Of a stretch of 64,000 nucleotides of DNA, positions 1 to 12,241 are shown one piece after another; position 1 is the stretch's first letter; each line of letters starts with the position of its first letter. Location of the stretch: the NCBI RefSeq assembly GCF_051014685.1, contig NW_027478524.1, positions 558,001-622,000 on the forward strand, given 5' to 3'. The notes beneath the pieces are model-generated. The model searched no databases, was not told the DNA's origin, and saw nothing but the letters and a program-made list of their open reading frames with translations. This DNA is from Ptiloglossa arizonensis (Eukaryota; Arthropoda; Insecta; Hymenoptera; Colletidae). A program made the translations under genes and the position numbers.

Positions 1-176
1 TGCTTGAGAAACCATCAAAATTTTGGCAAGTCTGATACTCGAAACCAATAACTACTATAGCCTAGGGCAAAAATGCACATACCCTTGAAATCGGGCGAGT
101 TTCTGATTTCAGATGCAACAGGAATTTCTCGAGTTCGTCAATCCGTTCGCGAGATATGGGAGTTTGAAGTTAAGGA

Positions 177-192
177 ATGGTTGAGAAACCAT
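177..192. other. Hairpin dyad present in most monomers (example site)
   Basis: ATGGTT-GAGA-AACCAT is a perfect 6-bp inverted repeat with a 4-base loop, at monomer positions 47-62. This is one example; the same motif recurs about every 177 bp across the window. Frequent natural variants weaken one arm (ATGCTT, ATGATT or ATGGTA). It may extrude as a cruciform, which is inference; the symmetry is read directly. Confidence 0.85.
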
Positions 193-256
193 CACAATTT
201 TCGCAAGTCTGATACTCGACACCAATAACTACTATGGCGTAGGACAAAAATACTCG

Positions 257-273
257 TACCGTTGTAATCGGGC
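257..273 (+). other. CENP-B-box-like stretch (example site)
   Basis: The 17 bases here agree with the mammalian CENP-B box consensus at 12 of 17 positions and at 7 of the 9 essential bases: the CG, A and CGGG parts match, the leading TT does not. The ACCG form occurs in many monomers; others carry ACCA or ACCT and match less well. Nothing shows that a CENP-B protein exists in this organism, so this is a resemblance only. Confidence 0.3.
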
Positions 274-3200
274 GAGTTTCTGCTTTCAGATGCAATAGGA
301 AATGCTCAAGTTCGTCAATCCGTTCGCGAGATATGGGAGTTTGAAGTTAAGGAATGGTTGAGAAACCATCAAAGTTTTCGCAAGTCTGATACTCGAAACC
401 AATAACTACAAAGGCCTAGGGGAAAAATACACATACCGTTGTAATCGGGCGAGTATCTACTTTCACATGCAACAGCAATTTCTCGAGTTCGTCAACACGT
501 TCTCGAGATATGGCAGCTTGAAGTGTAGGAATGGTTGAGAAACCATCAAAACATTCGCAAGTCTGATACTAGAAACCAATAACTACAAAGGCCTAGGGGA
601 AAAATACACATACCTTTGCAATCGGGCGAGTTTCCACTTTCAGATGCAACGGGAATTTCTCGAGTTCGTCAATCCGTTCGCGAGATATGGGAGTTTGAAG
701 ATAAGGAATGGTTGAGAAACCATCGAAATTTTCGCAATTCTGATGCTAGAAACGAATAACTGGAATGGCCTAGGGGAAAAGTACACACACCATTCTAATC
801 GGGCGAGTCTCTACTTTCAGATGCAACAGGAATTTCTCGAGTTCGTCAATCCGTTCGCGAGATATGGGAGTTTGAAGTTATGGAATGGTTGAGAAACCCT
901 CAAAATTTTCGCAAGTCTGATACTAGAAAGCAATAACTACAATGGCTTAGGGGAAAAATACACATACCTTTGTAATCGGGCGAGTTTCCGCTTTCAGATG
1001 CAACAGGAATTTCTCGAGTTCGTCGATCCGTGCGCGAGATATGGGAGTTTGAAGTTAAGGAATGGTTGAGAAACCATCAAAATTTTCGCTGGTCTGATAC
1101 TCGAAACCAATAACTGGAATGGCCTGGGATAAAGTACACACACCACTGTAATCGGGCGAGTTTCTACTTTCAGATGCAACAGGAATTTCTCGAGTTTGTC
1201 AATCCATTCGCGAGATATGGGAGTTTGAAGTTAAGGAATGGTTGAGAAACCATCAAAATTTTCACAAGTGTGATACTCGAAACCAATAACTACAATGGCC
1301 TAGGCGAAAAGTACACACACCATTGTAATCGGGCGAGTTTCTAATTTCAGTCACAATAGGAATATCTCGAGCTCGTCAATGCGGTCGCGAGATATGGGAG
1401 ATTGAAGTTAAGGAATGGTTGAGAAATCATCAAAATTTTCGCAAGTCTGATACTCGAAAACAATAACTAGAATGGCCTTGGGCAAAAATACACATACCGT
1501 TGTAATCGGGTGAGTTTCTACTTTCAGATGCAACAGGAATTTATCGTGCTCGTAAATTCGTGCGCGAGATATGGGGGTTTGAAGTTAAGGAATGGTTGAG
1601 AAACCATCAAAATTTTCGCAAGTCTGTCACTCGAAACCAATAACTACAATGGCTTAGGGGAAAGATACACATGCCGAAGTAATCGGGTGAGTTTCTACTT
1701 TCAGATGCAACAGGAATTTATCGTGTTCGTCAATCCGTGCGCGAGATATGGGAGATTGAAGTTAAGGAATGGTTGAGAAACCATCGAAATTTTCGCAATT
1801 CTGATGCTAGAAACCAATAACTACAACGGCCTAGGGGAAAAATACACATACCGCTGTAATCGGGCGAGTTTCTACTTTCAGATGCAACAGGAATTTCTCG
1901 AGTTCGTCAATGCGTTCGCGAGATATGGGAGTTTGAAGTTAAGGAATGGTTGAGAAATCATCAAAATTTTCGCACGTCTGATACTCGAAACCAATAACTA
2001 CAAAGGCATAGGGGAAAAATGCACATACCTTTGTAATCGGGCGAGTTTCCACTTTCACATGCAACAGGAATTTCTCGAGTTCGTCAATCCGTTCGCGAGA
2101 TATGGGAGTTTGAAGTTAAGGAATGGTTGGGAAACGTTCAAAATTTTCGCTGGTCTGATACTCGAAACCAATAACCGAATGGCCTAGGTCAAAAATACAC
2201 GTATCGTTGTAATCGGGCGTGTTTCTGCTTTCAGACGCAATAGGAAATTCTCGAGTTCGTCAATCTGTTCGCGAGATATGGTAGTTTGAAGTTAAGGAAT
2301 GCTTGAGAAACAATCAAAATTATCGCAAGTCTGATACTCGAAACCAATAACTACAAAGGTATAGGGGAAAAATGCACATACCTTTGTAATCGGGCGAGTT
2401 TCCACTTTCAGATGCAACAGGAATTTCTCGAGTTCGTCATTCCGTTCGCGAGATATGGGAGTTTGAAGTTAAAGAACGGTTGAGAAACCATCAAAATTTT
2501 CGCAAGTCTGATACTTGAAACCAATAACTACTACGGCCTAGGGCAAAAATACACATACCTTTGTAATCGGTTGTGTTTCTGCTTTCAGTTGCAATAGGAA
2601 ATTCTCGCGTTCGTCAATCCGTTCGCGAGATATGGGAGTTTGAAGTTAAGGAATGGTTGAGAAACCATCAAAATTTTCGCAATTCTGATGCTAGAAACGA
2701 AAAACTGGAATGGACTAGGGGAAAAGAACACACGCCATAGTAATCGGGCGAGTTTCTACTTTCAGACGCAACAGGAATTTCTCGAGTTCGTCAATCCGTT
2801 CGCGAGATATGGGAGTTTGAAGTTAAGGAATGGTTGAAAAACCATCAAAATTTTCGCAAGTGTGATACTCGAAACCAATAACTGGAATGGCCTACGGGAA
2901 AAGTACACACACCATTGTAATCGGGCGAGTTTCTTCTTTCAGGTGCAACAGGAATTTCTCGAGTTGGTCAATCCGTTCGCGAGATATGGGAGTTTGAAGT
3001 TAAGGAATGGTTGAGGAACCATCAAAATTTTCGCAAGTCTGATACTCGAAACCAATAACTACAAAGGCCTAGGGGAAAAATACACATACCTTTGTAATCG
3101 GGCGAGTTTCTACTTTCAGATGCAACAGGAATTTCTCGAGTTTGTCAATCCGTTCGCGAGATATGGTAGTTTGAAGTTAAGGAATGGTTGAGAATCCATC

Positions 3201-4984
3201 AAAATTTTCGCTGGTCTGATACTCGAAACCAATAACTGGAATGGCCAAGGGGAGAAGTACACACGCCATTGCAATCCGGCGAGTTTCCACTTTCAGATGC
3301 AACAGGAATTTTTCGAGTTCGTCATTACGTTCGCGAGATATGGGTGTTTGAAGTTAAGGAATGTTTGAGAAAACATAAAAATTTTCGCTGGTGGTTTACT
3401 CGAAACCAATAACTGGAATGGCCTAGGGGAAAAGTACACACATCATTGTAATTGGGCGAGTTTCTATTTTCAGATGCAGCAGGAATTTCTCGTGTTCGTC
3501 AATCCGTTCGCGAGATATGGGAGTTTGAAGTTAAGGAATGGGTGAGAAACCACCAAAATTTTCGCTGGTCTGATACTCGAAACCAATAACTGGAATGGCC
3601 ATTGGGAAAAGTACACACGACCCTGTCATCAGGAGAGTTTCCACTTTCAGATGCATCAGGAATTTCTCGAGTTCGTCAATCCGTTCGCGAGATATGGGAG
3701 TTTGAAGTTAAGGAATGGTTCAGAAACCATCAAAATTTCCGCAATTCTGATGCCAGAAACGAAAAACTGGAATAGCCAAGGGGAAAAGTACACACGCCAT
3801 TGTAATCCGACGAGTTTCCACTTTCAGGTGCAACTGGAATTTCTCGAGTTCGTCATTCCGTTCGCGAGATATGGGTGTTTGAAGTTAAGGAATGGTTGAG
3901 AAACCATCAAAATTTTCGCTGGTCTGATACTCGACACCAATAACTGGAATGGCCTAGGGGAAAGTACACACACCATTGTAATTGGGCGAGTTTCTACTTT
4001 CAGATGCAACAGGAATTTCTCGTGTTCGCCAATCCGTTCGCGAGGTATCGGAGTTTGAAGTTAAGGAATGGTTGAGAAACCATCAAAATCTTCGCAATTC
4101 TGATGCTAGAAACGAAAAACTGGAATGGACTAGAGGAAAAGAAAACACACCATAGTAATCGGTCGAGTTTCTACTTTCAGACGCAACGGGAATTTCTCGG
4201 GTTCGTCAATCCGTTCACGAGATATGGGAGTTTGAAGTTAAGTAATGGTTGAAAAACCATCAAAATTTTCGCTGGTCTGATACTCGAAACCAATAATTGG
4301 AATGGCCTAGGAGAAAAGTACACAGACCATTGTAATTGGGCGAGTTTCCACTTTCAGATGCAACAGGAATTTCTCGAGTTCATCATTCCGTTCGCGAGAT
4401 ATGGGTGTTTGAAGTTAAGGAATGGTTGAAAAACCATCAAAATTTTCGCTGGTCTGATACTCGAAACCAATAACAACTATGGCCTAGGGCAAAAATACAC
4501 ATACCGTAGTAATTGGGCGAGTTTCTGCTTTCAGATGCAATAGGAAATTCTCGCGTTCGTCAATCCGTTCGCGAGATATGGGAGTATGAAGTTAAGGAAT
4601 TGTTGAGAACCTATCAAAATTTTCGCAAGTCTGATACTCGAAACCAATAACTGGAATGGCTTAGGGGAAAAGTACACACACCATTGTAATCGGGCAAGTT
4701 TCTACTTTCAGATGCACCAGGAATTTCTCGAGTTCGAAAATCCGTTCGCGAGGTATGGGAGTTTGAAGTTAAGGAATGGTTGAGAAACCATAAAAATTTT
4801 CGCAAGTCTGATACTCGAAACCAATAACTACAAAGGCCTGGGGGAAAAATACACATACCTTTGTAATCGGGCGAGTTTCTACTTTCAGATGCAACAGGAA
4901 TTTCTCGAGTTCGTCAATCCGTTCGCGAAATATGGGAGTTTGAACTTAAGGAATGGTTGAGAAACCATCAAAATTTTCGCTGGT

Positions 4985-7900
4985 CTGATACTCGAAACCA
5001 ATAACTGGAATGGCAAAGGGGAAAAGTACACACACCATTGTAATTGAGCGAGTTTCCACTTTCAGATGCAACAGGAATTTCTCGAGTTCATCATTCCGTT
5101 CGCGAGATATGGGTGTTTGAAGTTAAGGAATGGTTGAGAAACCAACAAAATTTTCGCTGGTCTGATACTCGAAACCAATAACTGGAATGGCCAACGGGAA
5201 AACTACAAACGCCATTGTAATCCGGCGAGTTTCCACGTTCAGATGCAACAGGAATTTCTCGTGTTCGCCAATCCGTTCGCGAGGTATCGGAGTTTGAAGA
5301 TAAGGAATGGTTGAGAAACCATCAAAATTTTCGCAAGTCTGATACTCGAAACCAATAACAACTATGGCCTAGGGCAAAAATACACATACCGTAGTAATCG
5401 GGCGAGTTTCTGCTTTCAGACGCAATAGGATATTCTCGCGTTCGTCAATCCGTTCGCGAGGTATGGGAGTTAGAAGTTAAGGAATGGTTAAGAAACCATC
5501 GAAATTTTCGCAATTCTGATGCTAGAAACGAAAAACTGGAATGGCCTGGGGGAAAAGTACGCATACCATAGTAATCGGGCGAGATTCTACTTTCAGACGC
5601 AACAGGCATTTCTCGAGTTGGTCAATCCGTTCGCGAGATATGGGAGTTTGAATTTAAGGAATGGTTGAAAAACCATCATAATATTCGCAAGTGTGATACT
5701 CGAAACCAATAACTGGAATGGCCTACGGGAAAAGTACACACAGCATTGTAATCTGGCGAGTTCCTTCTTTCAGATGCAACAGGAATTTCTCGAGTTTGTC
5801 AATCCGTTCGCGAGATATTGTAGTTGGAAGTTAAGGAATGGTAGAGAAACCATCAAAATTTTCGCTGGTCTGATACTCGAAACCAATAACTGGAATGGCC
5901 AAGGGGAAAAGTACAAACGCCATTGTAATCCGGCGAGTTTCCACTTTCAGATGCAACAGGAATTTCTCGAGTTCGTCAATCCGTTCGCGATATATGGGAG
6001 TTTGAAGTTAAGGAATGCTTGAGAAACCACCAAAATTTTCGCAAGTCTGATACTCGAAACCAATAACTACAGAGGCCTAAGGGAAAAATGCACATACCTT
6101 TGTAATCGGGCGAGTTTCCACTTTCAGATGGAACAGGAATTTCTCGAGTGCGTCATTCCGTTCGCGAGACATGGGAGTTTGAAGTTAAGGAATGCTTGAG
6201 GATCCATCAGAATTTTCGCAATTCTGATACTCGAAACCAATAACTGGAATGGCCTAGGGGCAAAGTACACACACCATTCTAATCGGGCGAGTCTCTACTT
6301 TCAGATGCTACAGGAATTTCTCGAGATCGTCATTCCGTTCGCGAGATATGGGAGTTTGAAGTTAAGGAATGGTTGAGAAACCATCGAAATTTTCGCAATT
6401 TTGATGCTAGAAACGAATAACTGGAATGGCCTAGGGGCAAAGTACACACACCATTCTAATCGGGCGAGTCTCTACTTTCAGATGCTACAGGAATTTCTAG
6501 AGTTCGTCAATCCGTTCGCGAGAAATGGGAGTTTGAAGTTAAGGAATGGTTGAGTATCCCTCAAAATTTTCGCAAGTCTGATACTCGAATCCAATAACTA
6601 CAAAGGCCTAGGGGAAAAACACACATACCTTTGTAATCGGGCGAGTCTCCACTTTCAGATGGAACAGGAATTTCTCGAGTGCGTCATTCCGTTCGCGAGA
6701 CATGGGAGTTTGAAGTTAAGGAATGCTTGAGGAACAATCAGAATTTTCGCAATTCTGATACTCGAAACCAATAACTGGAATGGCCTAGGGGCAAAGTACA
6801 CACACCATTCTAATCGGGCGAGATTCTACTTTCAGACGCAACAGGCATTTCTCGAGTTCGTCAATCCGTTCGCGAGATATGGGAGTTTGAAGTTAAGGAA
6901 TGGTTGAGAAACCATCAAAATTTTCGCAATTCTGACACTTGAAACCAATAACTCCTATTGCCTAGGGCAAAAATGCACATACCGCTGTAATCGGGCGAGT
7001 TTCTGCTTTCAGATGCAACAGGAATTTCTCGAGTTCGTCAATCCGTTCGCGAGATATGGGAGTTTGAAGTTAAGGAATGCTTGAGAAACAATCAAAATTT
7101 TCGCAAGTCTGATACTCAAAACCAATAACTACACAGGCCTAGGTGAAAAACGCACATACCTTTGTAATCGGGCGGGTTTCTACTTTCAGATGCAACAGGA
7201 ATTTCTCGAGTTCGTCATTCCGTTCGCGAGATATGGGAGTTTGAAGTTAAGGAATGTTTGAGAAACTATCAAAATTTTCGCTGGTCTGATACTCGAAACC
7301 AATAACTGGAATGTCCTAGGGGAAAAGTACACACACCATTGTAATCGGGCGAGTTTCTGCTTTCAGATGCAACAGGAATTTCTCGAGTTCGTCAACCCGT
7401 TCGCGAGAAATGGGAGTTTGAAGTTAAGGAATGGTTGAGAAACCATCAAAATTGTCGCAAGTCTGAAACCCGAATCCAATAACTACTATGGCCTAGGTCA
7501 AAAATACACGTACCGTTGTAATCGGGCGTGTTTCTGCTTTCAGATGCAATAAGAAATTCTCGAGTTCGTCAATCCGTTCGCGAGATATGGGAGTTTGAAG
7601 TTAAGGAATGCATGAGAAACCATCAAAATTTTCGCAAGTCTGATACTCGAATCCAATAACAACTATGGCCTAGGGCAAAAATACACATACCGTTGTAATC
7701 GGGCGAGTTTCTGCTTTCAGATGCAATAGGAAATTCTCGAGTTCGTCAATCCGTCCGCGAGATATGGAAGTTTGAAGTTAAGGAATGATTGAGAAACCAT
7801 CAAAATTTTCGCAAGTCTGATACTCCAAACCAATAACTGGAATGGCCTAGGGGAAAAGTACACACACAATTGTAATCGTGCGAGTTTCTACTTTCAGATG

Positions 7901-8524
7901 CAACAGGAATTTCTCGAGTTCGTCATTCCGTTCATGAGATATGGGGGTTTGAAGTTAAGGAATGGTTGAGAAACCATCAAAATTTTCGCTGGTTTGATAC
8001 TCGAAACCAATAACTGGAATGGCCTAGGGGAAAAGTACACACACCATTGTAATCGGGCGTGTTTCTACTTTCCGATACAACAGGAATTTCTCGAGTTCGT
8101 CAATCCGTTCGCGAGATATGGGTGTTTGAAGTTAAGGAATGGTTAAGAAACCATCAAAATTTTCGCAAGTCTGATACTCGAAACCAATAACTACAAAGGC
8201 TTAGGGGGAAAACACACACATCTTTGTAATCGGGCGAGTTTCTACTTTCAGATGCAACAGGAATTTCTCGAGTTCGTCAATCCGTTCGCGAGATATGGGA
8301 GTTTGAAGTTAAGGAATGGTTGAGAAACCATCACAATTTTCGCAAGTCTGATACTCGAAACCAATAACTACCATGGCCTAGGGCAAAAATACACATACCA
8401 TAGTAATCGGGCGAGTTTCTACTTTCAGATGCAACACGAATTTCTCGAGTTCGTCAATCCGTTCGCGAGATATGGGAGTTTGAAGTTAAGGAATGGTTGA
8501 GAAGCCATCAAAATTTTCGCAAGT
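4985..8524 (+). repeat. HOR B, copy 1: 20-mer (3,540 bp)
   Basis: First copy of a 20-monomer unit. The rare TGGCAAAGGGG variant marks its start at 5,011 and recurs exactly 3,540 bp (20 x 177) later at 8,551, where copy 2 begins. The CCTGGGGGAAAAG variant also recurs 3,540 bp on. Homology to copy 2 begins around 4,985 and runs to the junction at about 8,523-8,548. Distinct monomer subtypes follow in the same order in both copies, which defines an HOR rather than simple monomer repetition. This copy alone carries CAGGCATTT in two monomers (near 5,603 and 6,843). Confidence 0.88.
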
Positions 8525-11500
8525 CTGATACTCGAAACCAATAACTGGAATGGCAAAGGGGAAAAGTACACACACCATTGTAATTGAGCGAGTTTCCACT
8601 TTCAGATGCAACAGGAATTTCTCGAGTTCATCATTCCGTTCGCGAGATATGGGTGTTTGAAGTTAATGAATGGTTGAGAAACCAACAAAATTTTCGCTGG
8701 TCTGATACTCGAAACCAATATCTGGAATGGCCAACGGGAAAAGTACAAACGCCATTGTAATCCGGCGAGTTTCCACGTTCAGATGCAACAGGAATTTCTC
8801 GTGTTCGCCAATCCGTTCGCGAGGTATCGGAGTTTGAAGATAAGGAATGGTTGAGAAACCATCAAAATTTTCGCAAGTCTGATACTCGAAACCAATAACA
8901 ACTATGGCCTAGGGCAAAAATACACATACCGTAGTAATCGGGCGAGTTTCTGCTTTCAGACGCAATAGGATATTCTCGCGTTCGTCAATCCGTTCGCGAG
9001 GTATGGGAGTTAGAAGTTAAGGAATGGTTAAGAAACCATCGAAATTTTCGCAATTCTGATGCTAGAAACGAAAAACTGGAATGGCCTGGGGGAAAAGTAC
9101 GCATACCATAGTAATCGGGCGAGATTCTACTTTCAGACGCAACAGGAATTTCTCGAGTTGGTCAATCCGTTCGCGAGATGTGGGAGTTTGAAGTTAAGGA
9201 ATGCTTGAGAAACCACCAAAATTTTCGCAAGTCTGATACTCGAAACCAATAACTACAGAGGCCTAAGGGAAAAATGCACATACCTTTGTAATCGGGCGAG
9301 TTTCCACTTTCAGATGGAACAGGAATTTCTCGAGTGCGTCATTCCGTTCGCGAGATATGGGAGTTTGAATTTAAGGAATGGTTGAAAAACCATCATAATA
9401 TTCGCAAGTGTGATACTCGAAACCAATAACTGGAATGGCCTACGGGAAAAGTACACACAGCATTGTAATCTGGCGAGTTTCTTCTTTCAGATGCAACAGG
9501 AATTTCTCTAGTTTGTCAATCCGTTCGCGAGATATTGTAGTTGGAAGTTAAGGAATGGTAGAGAAACCATCAAAATTTTCGCTGGTCTGATACTCGAAAC
9601 CAATAACTGGAATGGCCAAGGGGAAAAGTACAAACGCCATTGTAATCCGGCGAGTTTCCACTTTCAGATGCAACAGGAATTTCTCGAGTTCGTCAATCCG
9701 TTCGCGAGATGTGGGAGTTTGAAGTTAAGGAATGCTTGAGAAACCACCAAAATTTTCGCAAGTCTGATACTCGAAACCAATAACTACAGAGGCCTAAGGG
9801 AAAAATGCACATACCTTTGTAATCGGGCGAGTTTCCACTTTCAGATGGAACAGGAATTTCTCGAGTGCGTCATTCCGTTCGCGAGACATGGGAGTTTGAA
9901 GTTAAGGAATGCTTGAGGATCCATCAGAATTTTCGCAATTCTGATACTCGAAACCAATAACTGGAATGGCCTAGGGGCAAAGTACACACACCATTCTAAT
10001 CGGGCGAGTCTCTACTTTCAGATGCTACAGGAATTTCTCGAGATCGTCATTCCGTTCGCGAGATATGGGAGTTTGAAGTTAAGGAATGGTTGAGAAACCA
10101 TCGAAATTTTCGCAATTTTGATGCTAGAAACGAATAACTGGAATGGCCTAGGGGCAAAGTACACACACCATTCTAATCGGGCGAGTCTCTACTTTCAGAT
10201 GCTACAGGAATTTCTAGAGTTCGTCAATCCGTTCGCGAGAAATGGGAGTTTGAAGTTAAGGAATGGTTGAGTATCCCTCAAAATTTTCGCAAGTCTGATA
10301 CTCGAATCCAATAACTACAAAGGCCTAGGGGAAAAACACACATACCTTTGTAATCGGGCGAGTCTCCACTTTCAGATGGAACAGGAATTTCTCGAGTGCG
10401 TCATTCCGTTCGCGAGACATGGGAGTTTGAAGTTAAGGAATGCTTGAGGAACAATCAGAATTTTTGCAATTCTGATACTCGAAACCAATAACTGGAATGG
10501 TCTAGGGGAAAAATGCACATACCTTTGTAATCGGGCGAGTTTCCACTTTCAGATGCAACAGGAATTTCTCGAGTTCGTCAATCCGTTCGCGAGATATGGG
10601 AGTTTGAAGTTAAGGAATGGTTGAGAAACCATCAAAATTTTCGCAATTCTGACACTTGAAACCAATAACTCCTATTGCCTAGGGCAAAAATGCACATACC
10701 GCTGTAATCGGGCGAGTTTCTGCTTTCAGATGCAACAGGAATTTCTCGAGTTCGTCAATCCGTTCGCGAGATATGGGAGTTTGAAGTTAAGGAATGCTTG
10801 AGAAACAATCAAAATTTTCGCAAGTCTGATACTCGAAACCAATAACTACACAGGCCTAGGTGAAAAACGCACATACCTTTGTAATCGGGCGAGTTTCTAC
10901 TTTCAGATGCAACAGGAATTTCTCGAGTTCGTCATTCCGTTCGCGAGATATGGGAGTTTGAAGTTAAGGAATGTTTGAGAAACTATCAAAATTTTCGCTG
11001 GTCTGATACTCGAAACCAATAACTGGAATGTCCTAGGGGAAAAGTACACACACCATTGTAATCGGGCGAGTTTCTGCTTTCAGATGCAACAGGAATTTCT
11101 CGAGTTCGTCAACCCGTTCGCGAGAAATGGGAGTTTGAAGTTAAGGAATGGTTGAGAAACCATCAAAATTGTCGCAAGTCTGAAACCCGAATCCAATAAC
11201 TACTATGGCCTAGGTCAAAAATACACGTACCGTTGTAATCGGGCGTGTTTCTGCTTTCAGATGCAATAAGAAATTCTCGAGTTCGTCAATCCGTTCGCAA
11301 GATATGGGAGTTTGAAGTTAAGGAATGCATGAGAAACCATCAAAATTTTCGCAAGTCTGAAACTCGAATCCAATAACAACTATGGCCTAGGGCAAAAATA
11401 CACATACCGTTGTAATCGGGCGAGTTTCTGCTTTCAGATGCAATAGGAAATTCTCGAGTTCATCAATCCGTCCGCGAGATATGGAAGTTTGAAGTTAAGG

Positions 11501-12241
11501 AATGATTGAGAAACCATCAAAATTTTCGCAAGTCTGATACTCGAAACCAATAACTGGAATGGCCTAGGGGAAAAGTACACACACAATTGTAATCGTGCGA
11601 GTTTCTACTTTCAGATGCAACAGGAATTTCTCGAGTTCGTCATTCCGTTCATGAGATATGGGGGTTTGAAGTTAAGGAATGGTTGAGAAACCATCAAAAT
11701 TTTCGCTGGTTTGATACTCGAAACCAATAACTGGAATGGCCTAGGGGAAAAGTACACACACCATTGTAATCGGGCGTGTTTCTACTTTCCGATACAACAG
11801 GAATTTCTCGAGTTTGTCAATCCGTTCGCGAGATATGGGTGTTTGAAGTTAAGGAATGGTTAAGAAACCATCAAAATTTTCGCAAGTCTGATACTCGAAA
11901 CCAATAACTACAAAGGCTTAGGGGGAAAACACACACATCTTTGTAATCGGGCGAGTTTCTACTTTCAGATGCAACAGGAATTTCTCGAGTTCGTCAATCC
12001 GTTCGCGAGATATGGGAGTTTGAAGTTAAGGAATGGTTGAGAAACCATCACAATTTTCGCAAGTCTGATACTCGAAACCAATAACTACCATGGCCTAGGG
12101 CAAAAATACACATACCATAGTAATCGGGCGAGTTTCTACTTTCAGATGCAACACGAATTTCTCGAGTTCGTCAATCCGTTCGCGAGATATGGGAGTTTGA
12201 AGTTAAGGAATGGTTGAGAAGCCATCAAAATTTTCGCAAGT
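8525..12241 (+). repeat. HOR B, copy 2: 21-mer version (3,717 bp)
   Basis: Second copy of HOR B, one monomer longer. Early landmarks are offset 3,540 bp from copy 1; after about 9,360 the offset is 3,717 bp (TTGATGCTAG 6,401 to 10,118; TCTGACACTT 6,931 to 10,648). The additional monomer lies at about 9,178-9,354. A short stretch near 10,497-10,563 does not match copy 1 although both flanks do. The right end, from about 12,046, is also the left end of the next, larger unit, so the two HOR domains share monomers. Confidence 0.87.
9178..9354 (+). repeat. Single inserted monomer in HOR B copy 2
   Basis: This monomer is absent at the equivalent point of copy 1. It matches the monomer 531 bp (3 x 177) downstream at about 9,709-9,885, including the shared rare GAGATGTGGG, GAAACCACCAAAA, ACTACAGAGGCC and CAGATGGAACAGG variants. 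At the downstream site copy 1 reads GATATATGGG instead, so the GATGTGGG variant is private to copy 2 and present in both of its monomers. It looks like a local copy-and-paste by unequal exchange or conversion. Confidence 0.8.

Larger units (their letters stand above)
1..4984 (+). repeat. Divergent monomeric zone without a clear recent higher-order repeat
   Basis: About 28 monomers differ from one another by many scattered substitutions and occasional 1-bp indels, for example a shortened monomer around 1,124-1,130 and another around 2,175. I found no long stretch repeated with near identity here. Weak old relationships remain: the CTAGAAACGA variant recurs at 2,691, 4,106 and 5,522, close to 8 monomers apart, and the block near 2,690-3,250 resembles 5,520-5,900. 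This looks like an older or less homogenised part of the array. Nothing other than satellite is present. Confidence 0.75.

Noticed and set aside
1..5010. A regular 8-mer HOR suggested by CTAGAAACGA at 2,691, 4,106 and 5,522.
   Set aside because: The monomers between these points do not follow a matching order well enough. I keep it only as a weak old relationship.
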